From positions 1-64,000 of the forward strand of contig CALLMD010000031.1 in assembly GCA_938007935.1 (NCBI GenBank): a stretch of DNA of 64,000 nucleotides, given 5' to 3'. Position numbers and translations under genes: made by a program. Shown here piece by piece: positions 58,846-64,000 of this stretch. Source of the stretch: an uncultured Hellea sp. (GTDB lineage Bacteria > Pseudomonadota > Alphaproteobacteria > Caulobacterales > Maricaulaceae). The notes under the pieces were generated by a model, which was not told where the DNA came from, searched no databases, and worked only from the letters and a program-made list of their open reading frames with translations. Numbering within the stretch: the stretch's first letter is position 1; each line of letters begins with the position of its first letter.

Positions 58846-60033
58846 ATGTTTCAAAGTTTCTTCACAGAACTGCGCGCAGCTAAAATACCCGTCACGATAC
58901 GGGAATATCTAACCCTGATTGAGGGCGTGGATAAAGGCGTGGCAAATGATAGCCTTGATGGGTTTTATTATCTCTCGCGCACTGCCCTCGTCAAAGATGA
59001 GCGCGACCTTGATAAATTTGACCAAGTTTTCTCTCACGTCTTCCGCGGCGTGGATTATATCAATGATATATTCGGACAGGATGAGCATGAAATCCCGATG
59101 GATTGGCTTAAAAAACTCGCTGAAAAACATCTCACCCCTGAAGAAATGGCCGAGATAGAAGCCCTAGGTGACTTTGATAAGATTATGGAAGCCCTTAAAG
59201 AACGGCTCGAAAATCAAGATAAACGCCATGAAGGCGGTAGTAAAAACATCGGCACGGCGGGAACCTCCCCTTTCGGCGCTTATGGCTATAACCCAGAAGG
59301 TGTGCGGATCGGACAAGCAGAGAGCCGCCACAAAAAAGCAACCAAGGTTTGGGACAAGCGGACGTTTAAAAACCTTGATGGTGACCGCGAAATCGGCACG
59401 CGTAATATTAAAGTGGCCCTTAGGCGCTTACGTAAATTCGCCCGTGAAGGCGCGCAAGACGAACTTGACCTTGACGGCACCATACGCGGAACAGCTAAAC
59501 AAGGCTGGCTCGACATCAAAATGCGGCCCGAGCGCCGTAACGCCGTTAAGGTTCTCGCCTTTTTCGATATAGGCGGGTCTATGGATGCCCATGTCAAACA
59601 GGCGGAGGATTTATTTTCAGCCGCAAAATCGGAATTTAAACGCCTTGAGTATTTTTACTTTCATAACTGCGTTTATGAGCATGTCTGGAAAGATAATATC
59701 CGCCGCATGCGTGAAGTGACCCCGACATGGGACATTCTGCACAAATTTGCCTCTGATTACCGCGTCGTGATCGTCGGTGACGCCGCGATGAGCCCTTATG
59801 AGGTCGCTATGCGCGGCGGGTCAGTAGAGCATTGGAATGAAGAACCCGGCGCGGTCTGGCTAAAACGTCTGACCGATGTTTACCCGCACCTAATCTGGAT
59901 TAACCCAACTGAAGAAAAATACTGGTCATTTTCTCAAAGTACGAAAATGATTCAGGAAATTATTGGCGAAGACAAGATGTTTCCGATGACATTATCGGGA
60001 CTCGAAAACGCCATGAAAGAATTAGCACGATAA
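58846..60033 (+). CDS. VWA domain protein of the CoxE-like family
   Basis: A 395-residue cytosolic protein. The N-terminal ~130 residues are helical (LTEEMAEIEAL region), followed by a basic linker and a von Willebrand A domain from about 225. The metal-site motif reads FFDIGGSMD (near 240-248), i.e. D-x-G-G-S instead of D-x-S-x-S, as is usual in this CoxE-like group. Such proteins often work with MoxR-type AAA+ ATPases, but none is encoded here. It precedes an FKBP gene by 15 bp. Confidence 0.85.
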   Translation: MFQSFFTELRAAKIPVTIREYLTLIEGVDKGVANDSLDGFYYLSRTALVKDERDLDKFDQVFSHVFRGVDYINDIFGQDEHEIPMDWLKKLAEKHLTPEEMAEIEALGDFDKIMEALKERLENQDKRHEGGSKNIGTAGTSPFGAYGYNPEGVRIGQAESRHKKATKVWDKRTFKNLDGDREIGTRNIKVALRRLRKFAREGAQDELDLDGTIRGTAKQGWLDIKMRPERRNAVKVLAFFDIGGSMDAHVKQAEDLFSAAKSEFKRLEYFYFHNCVYEHVWKDNIRRMREVTPTWDILHKFASDYRVVIVGDAAMSPYEVAMRGGSVEHWNEEPGAVWLKRLTDVYPHLIWINPTEEKYWSFSQSTKMIQEIIGEDKMFPMTLSGLENAMKELAR

Positions 60034-60048
60034 TCAATGGAGATTTCA

Positions 60049-60609
60049 ATGAAAAAAATATTAGCAGGATTAGCCGTCCTTACCCTCGCGGCATGTGGCG
60101 GAGCTGGGAATGATACCGGGAGTACAAAAGTCAAAATCGCTGAAGCAGGTGACGGCTCCCCGATTTGCCCCGCTAGCGAAATCATCAACGATGTCGCGGC
60201 TTATAAAAATGACCACACAGCCGCTAATGATGATTATGCCGCATGGCATGCCGAAAATGGCGCGCGCGAAGGCGTTAAGACAACAGAATCGGGTTTGCAG
60301 TACCAAGTCATCAAAAAAGGCGCCTCTAACGGCCCGTCACCTGTCGGCAGTCAGATTATTAAAGTCAATTATCATGGCTTTTTCCCCAATGGAGAAGTCT
60401 TTGACAGCTCCTATGAACGCGGCGAGCCTATCGAGTTTCCAGCTAACGGCGTCATTCAAGGCTGGATCGAAGGCCTAGGCATGATGAAACCTTGTGATGC
60501 ATGGACATTATACATCCCCGGCAACCTCGCATATGGGCCCCGCGGGCGCCCCGGCATTCCGCCAAATGCGACACTGGGCTTCCATGTTCAACTCCTTGAA
60601 GTGAAATAA
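60049..60609 (+). CDS. FKBP-type peptidyl-prolyl isomerase lipoprotein
   Basis: A 186-residue lipoprotein (lipobox LAAC, Cys17). A helical lead segment (about 40-75) is followed by an FKBP domain: SGLQYQVIKKG, VNYHGFFPNGEVFDSSYERGEP, VIQGWIEGLGMM, YIPGNLAYGPRG. It assists folding of exported proteins at the membrane. ATG at 60049 is chosen since GGAG (60039-60042) sits just upstream; the ATG at 60037 would place that site inside the gene. Confidence 0.92.
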   Translation: MKKILAGLAVLTLAACGGAGNDTGSTKVKIAEAGDGSPICPASEIINDVAAYKNDHTAANDDYAAWHAENGAREGVKTTESGLQYQVIKKGASNGPSPVGSQIIKVNYHGFFPNGEVFDSSYERGEPIEFPANGVIQGWIEGLGMMKPCDAWTLYIPGNLAYGPRGRPGIPPNATLGFHVQLLEVK

Positions 60610-60634
60610 AGATTTAAACCAGATTTCACTTCAA
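60596..60634 (+). other. 12-bp perfect hairpin spanning the FKBP stop codon
   Basis: TTGAAGTGAAAT (60596-60607) is exactly complementary to ATTTCACTTCAA (60623-60634), with a 15-nt loop that follows the stop. No T-run, so 3'-end protection or rho-type processing is more likely than intrinsic termination. Confidence 0.55.
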
Positions 60635-60734
60635 AGTTATCGGCCCATATTTTTATCATGACGGGCTTGCGTCTTGCTGCGTTTTCCCATAAAGAGCGCC
60701 GCAAATTAGGATTTTTTTGCTTTAAATCACTATA

Positions 60735-60772
60735 AACCGCCTCTTTTTTGATTTGGGGCGGTTCGTTTTTTT
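60735..60772 (+). terminator. Intrinsic terminator or attenuator just upstream of rplY
   Basis: AACCGCC (60735-60741) pairs with GGCGGTT (60757-60763), followed by CG and seven T. It ends 25 bp before the rplY ATG, leaving very little room for a separate promoter. Confidence 0.7.
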
Positions 60773-60797
60773 AAAGCGAGGTAAACAGGACAGAAAA

Positions 60798-61454
60798 ATG
60801 AGTATTGTACTTGATCTAAATGTACGTGAAAATACCGGTACAGGCAGTGCACGCGCTGCGCGCCGCGAAGGCTTTGTTCCAGGCGTCATATATGGCGGCG
60901 ACGAGGCCCCTGTAGCTTTTTCAGTCAAATATAATGAAGTTCTGAAAGCAATTAACTCAGGCCAGTTCCTCTCAAACATGATTGAGGTTACAACTGACGG
61001 TAAATCACAGAAGGTTTTGACCAAAGATGTTCAATTCCATCCTGTGACTGACATGCCTGTTCACCTTGATTTTTACCGCGTGACAGCAAAATCAATCATT
61101 GAAGTTGAAGTCAGTGTTGTTTTCGTTGGCGAAGAAGAATCGCCTGGCTTGAAAGAAGGCGGTACGCTCAACGTTGTTCGTTATTCAATCGAAGTTAAAT
61201 GTCCAGCGGGTGATATCCCAGATAATATCGAAGTTGATGTCTCAAAAATGGAAATTGGCGATTCAATTCACATTTCAGAAGTTGACCTTCCAAAAGGCGT
61301 TAAGCCATCTATTTCAGACCGTGACTTTACGATTGCGACTGTTGTGGCCTCACGTGCAGCTGTAGAAGAAAGCGCTGAAGACGGCGAAGACGCAGCAGCT
61401 GAAGGCGAAGCACCAGCAGCTGAAGGCGAAGCGGCTGAAGGCGGAGAAGGCTAG
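60798..61454 (+). CDS. rplY: Ribosomal protein L25 (Ctc form)
   Basis: A 218-residue 5S-rRNA-binding protein of the longer CTC type. The L25 domain (LNVRENTGTGSARAARREGFVPGVIYG...) covers about 1-95, the TL5 C-terminal domain 96-190, and a low-complexity acidic tail (Glu/Ala/Gly) ends the protein. ATG at 60798 is chosen because it gives the family N-terminus; an upstream in-frame codon at 60753 lies inside the terminator. rplY-pth-ychF is a common order. Confidence 0.95.
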   Translation: MSIVLDLNVRENTGTGSARAARREGFVPGVIYGGDEAPVAFSVKYNEVLKAINSGQFLSNMIEVTTDGKSQKVLTKDVQFHPVTDMPVHLDFYRVTAKSIIEVEVSVVFVGEEESPGLKEGGTLNVVRYSIEVKCPAGDIPDNIEVDVSKMEIGDSIHISEVDLPKGVKPSISDRDFTIATVVASRAAVEESAEDGEDAAAEGEAPAAEGEAAEGGEG

Positions 61455-61519
61455 TTACGAACTGGTTTTCTTGGCTGCGCAATCCCTTTAACAGGGTCAA
61501 TGATCACGCGGAGCCTGAT

Positions 61520-62089
61520 ATGCTTTTATGGGTAGGACTCGGAAATCCCGGCGCAAAGTATGCTGGGAACCGTCACAATATCGGCTTTCTCACAATTGAC
61601 GCGATTGGCGATGAGCATCATTTCTCCAGTGAAAAATCTCAATTTAAAGGCATGGCGCGGTCGGGCCTTATAGACGGTAAGAAAATTCTGCTCTTAAAGC
61701 CCATGACCTTCATGAATGAGTCGGGTCAATCTGTTCAAGCCGCCATGCAATTTTATAAAATCCCACTCGAAAACGTGACTGTTTTTCATGACGAGCTTGA
61801 TCTTGAGCCTGGGAAATTCCGTATGAAACTTGGCGGCGGTATTGCGGGTCACAATGGTCTGCGTTCAATTCGCCAACATTGCGGGGAAAATTTTCATCGC
61901 GCGCGTCTTGGTATTGGTCACCCTGGCCATAAAGACAAAGTTCACAGCTATGTCCTCAGTGACTTTGCAAAAGCAGAACACGGCCTGAGAGATGACATTT
62001 GTTATGCCTCAGCCCGCTACGCAGATTTACTTGCGACAGGTAATCGCGAGTTATTCCAAACCCGCGTCACAGAATATTTAAAAGGTTAG
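61520..62089 (+). CDS. pth: Peptidyl-tRNA hydrolase
   Basis: Recycles peptidyl-tRNA released from stalled ribosomes. WVGLGNPGAKYAGNRHNIGF (4-23) contains the conserved Asn and catalytic His; PMTFMNESGQSV near 61-72, FHDELDLEPGK near 89-99 and GGGIAGHNGLRSI (near 105-117) complete the active site. 189 residues, normal length. It lies 4 bp before ychF. Confidence 0.97.
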   Translation: MLLWVGLGNPGAKYAGNRHNIGFLTIDAIGDEHHFSSEKSQFKGMARSGLIDGKKILLLKPMTFMNESGQSVQAAMQFYKIPLENVTVFHDELDLEPGKFRMKLGGGIAGHNGLRSIRQHCGENFHRARLGIGHPGHKDKVHSYVLSDFAKAEHGLRDDICYASARYADLLATGNRELFQTRVTEYLKG

Positions 62090-62093
62090 TTCC

Positions 62094-63191
62094 ATGGGTT
62101 TTAAATGCGGTATCGTTGGACTTCCAAATGTCGGAAAATCCACACTTTTCAATGCTTTAACGAAAACAGCGAATGCACAGGCGGCAAATTATCCCTTCTG
62201 TACAATTGAACCCAATGTTGGCGATGTGGCCATGCCAGAACCCCGCCTTGACGTGATTGCCAAAATTGGCGGCTCCGCCCAAATCATCCCAACACGGATG
62301 AATTTTGTCGATATTGCAGGCCTCGTTAAAGGCGCGTCAAAAGGCGAAGGTATGGGCAATCAGTTCCTTGCTAATATTCGCGAGACAGATGCTGTGATCT
62401 ACGTGCTTCGATGCTTTGAAGATGAAGACATCACCCATGTCGATGGCCGCATTGATCCGATGTCAGATTTCGAAACCATAGAGACAGAGCTTATGCTGTC
62501 AGACCTTGAAAGCCTTGAAAAGCGCAAGGGCGGACTTGAGAAGAAAATTAAACAAAATGACAAAGACGCCTTACAAACAATGCGCTTAATCGAAACCGCG
62601 ATAGCCGTCCTCGAAGATGGCAAACCCGCCCGCACAGCCGAGATCGAAGAAGACGACAAAAAGGCATGGAAGATGTTACAGCTCCTAACGTCTAAACCGG
62701 TTCTTTATGTCGCCAATGTCGATGAGGAGAGCGCGGCGGATGGCAATGACTATTCTGCCAAGGTGCTTGCCCATGCCAAAGCCGAAGGCTCACAAGCTGT
62801 CATAATCTCCGCGCAAATCGAATCTGAAATGGCTTTGCTCGATGATGAAGAACAGGCTGAATATTTAGACGCAATTGGCCTGAAAGAACCGGGCCTCAAC
62901 CGTCTTATTCGCGCAGGCTATGCCCTTCTTGGCCTAGAAACCTATTTCACGGTTGGCCCCAAAGAAGCCCGCGCTTGGACCTTCCAAACGGGCTGGACAG
63001 CCCCGAAATGCGCTGGAGTCATTCATGGCGACTTTGAAAAAGGATTCATACGCGCCGAAACGACTGCCTATGAAGACTATGTTGCCCATAACGGCGAACA
63101 GGGCGCCAAAGAAGCAGGCAAAGTCCGCCAAGAAGGCAAAGACTATATTGTCAAAGATGGTGACATCATGCTGTTCAAGTTTAACGTGTAA
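62094..63191 (+). CDS. ychF: Redox-regulated Obg-like ATPase YchF
   Basis: A 365-residue OLA1/YchF ATPase that binds the ribosome. The P-loop GLPNVGKSTLF is at 8-18, the switch II region DIAGLVKGASKGEGMGNQFL near 73-92, the NVDE motif near 205 and the C-terminal TGS domain (about 280-365) ends in KDGDIMLFKFNV. Normal length and position after pth. Confidence 0.97.
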   Translation: MGFKCGIVGLPNVGKSTLFNALTKTANAQAANYPFCTIEPNVGDVAMPEPRLDVIAKIGGSAQIIPTRMNFVDIAGLVKGASKGEGMGNQFLANIRETDAVIYVLRCFEDEDITHVDGRIDPMSDFETIETELMLSDLESLEKRKGGLEKKIKQNDKDALQTMRLIETAIAVLEDGKPARTAEIEEDDKKAWKMLQLLTSKPVLYVANVDEESAADGNDYSAKVLAHAKAEGSQAVIISAQIESEMALLDDEEQAEYLDAIGLKEPGLNRLIRAGYALLGLETYFTVGPKEARAWTFQTGWTAPKCAGVIHGDFEKGFIRAETTAYEDYVAHNGEQGAKEAGKVRQEGKDYIVKDGDIMLFKFNV

Positions 63192-63271
63192 CACAGTTTC
63201 AACCTGAAGTAAGCGTATATTTTTTTAAGTTTTTTGTGATTAAATGTCCCTGTGGGAAAAGGGATTTTCAA

Positions 63272-63754
63272 ATGTTATCACGTCTTGTCTTAGCGACGCT
63301 TTTAGGCTGTCTTACGCTCAGTATTGCAGTTTCAGCCCAAGCTAAAGAAACGCCATCGCTGGTTGCCTTGGTCATGAAACATAAACCGAGTCAGGTAAAT
63401 TCTCGCTCTGAACATTCACTCGAAAAGTTGGATTTGACACTTACAAAAACCGAGTGTGAAGACATTGAACGTAGCCTGACAGAGGCTTATGGCCCTGCAG
63501 CAAGAACACGGGGCAGCCTGCGGATTTGGGAAGTCTCCAATAAGCATAAATCCAGCGGTCAATCCAAATTTGTGACGATTATTGCAGGGCAAGAGGCTGG
63601 ACGTTATTTTGTAAAACTGGACCGTCAAGGTTATGCCGCAAGCAATAACCCTCGGCTTAGGAAAAATAACAAACCGCGTTCGTTCAATAGACCACAAAAT
63701 AAACCCTCACAGTATCGATCTAAAACGACGATAAAATCTTATGAGCGGGACTAA
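63272..63754 (+). CDS. Small secreted hypothetical protein, 160 aa
   Basis: Signal peptide about 1-24 (MLSRLVLATLLGCLTLSIAV, ending AQA-KE). The mature protein has one Cys in KTECEDIERSL and a strand-rich centre (SLRIWEVSNK, FVTIIAGQEAGRYFVKLDRQG). A basic low-complexity tail is rich in Asn, Arg, Lys and Pro. ATG at 63272 is chosen over a GTG at 63236, which would put a charged leader before the signal. No family recognised. Confidence 0.65.
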   Translation: MLSRLVLATLLGCLTLSIAVSAQAKETPSLVALVMKHKPSQVNSRSEHSLEKLDLTLTKTECEDIERSLTEAYGPAARTRGSLRIWEVSNKHKSSGQSKFVTIIAGQEAGRYFVKLDRQGYAASNNPRLRKNNKPRSFNRPQNKPSQYRSKTTIKSYERD

Positions 63755-63835
63755 TCGGGATAATAATCTTTTAACTTAAACCCCCTACTCTAAATTCGGG
63801 ATGAAGGACTATGCTAGCTGCGTAGTTAATATGGG

Positions 63836-64000
63836 ATGATAAAGAACTTGGAGCCAATCCGGCTTTTCGTTTATGTCTGTTTTTTATTCGCTAGCCTTAG
63901 CGCCACCCTATCCCATGCCCAGAGCTTTACCAATTCCATAATTGGAAATATCAATGATACAACTTTGTGCCCGGGCGCAACAGGAGCCGGTACAACGGCA
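63836..64000 (+). CDS. N-terminus of a secreted surface protein, cut by the window end
   Basis: ATG at 63836 opens 55 codons to the end of the window. A signal peptide (about 1-28, ending SHA-QS) precedes SFTNSIIGNINDTTLCPGAT, which resembles the start of large bacterial surface proteins with repeated Ig-like or DUF11-type domains. That identity is a guess from N-terminal wording. Confidence 0.6.
   Translation, partial: MIKNLEPIRLFVYVCFLFASLSATLSHAQSFTNSIIGNINDTTLCPGATGAGTTA

Overview
The window looks like a chromosomal segment of an alphaproteobacterium. The complete division and cell wall (dcw) cluster, the ftsZ–lpxC–bamD–recN–ligA order, a CtrA-type site before ftsZ, a PspF/PspABC system, a TRAP uptake system and moderate GC content all fit a marine, Maricaulales/Hyphomonadales-like relative. 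No species can be named from sequence alone.

Layout. 1–8.7 kb: a plus-strand block of uvrD, a putative alpha/beta-hydrolase lipoprotein, prmA, an aminopeptidase P and an unknown secreted protein. It is flanked by two inverted copies of a ~200-nt structured repeat. A tiny basic gene lies antisense to the 3' end of prmA and has its own terminator. 8.9–9.1 kb holds palindromic intergenic repeats. 9.2–33 kb, minus strand: mraZ-rsmH-ftsL-ftsI-murE-murF-mraY-murD-ftsW-murG-murC-murB-ddl-ftsQ-ftsA-ftsZ, a terminator, then lpxC, bamD, recN and ligA. Most dcw genes overlap by a few bases, so this is one translationally coupled transcription unit, probably controlled at its head by MraZ on three TGGGA boxes. 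33.2–36.3 kb: trpF, trpB and trpA, with an AT-rich orphan gene inserted between trpB and trpA. 36.4–40.5 kb: a small unknown gene, a lytic transglycosylase, a repetitive lipoprotein and mnmC. 40.5–44.9 kb: a phage-shock (psp) operon of two new small genes, pspA, pspB, pspC, a 72-residue secreted protein and a DUF2807 protein, divergent from pspF. This PspF lacks the GAFTGA loop and the Walker B glutamate. 44.9–48.8 kb: a PIF1-like helicase, a DUF3604 lipoprotein, and tRNA-fMet and tRNA-Asn. 48.9–55 kb: a uronate-catabolism island with an RpiB-type isomerase, KduD-type dehydrogenase, DctPQM TRAP transporter and beta-helix polysaccharide-acting protein. 55.3–64 kb: a penicillin/AHL acylase, a DUF533 membrane protein, a Kazal lipoprotein, a CoxE-like VWA protein, an FKBP lipoprotein, rplY-pth-ychF and two secreted proteins, the last cut by the window end.

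How it works together. The central 24 kb makes and shapes the division septum: UDP-MurNAc-pentapeptide synthesis, lipid I/II synthesis, septal polymerase FtsW–FtsI and the FtsZ/FtsA/FtsQ/FtsL divisome, with outer-membrane assembly (LpxC, BamD) following. The psp block guards inner-membrane integrity. The island imports an uronate-type acid through TRAP and routes it toward 2-keto-3-deoxygluconate. The best candidates for something undescribed are the remodelled PspF with its extended psp operon, the covarying inverted repeat, and the orphan gene inside trpFBA.
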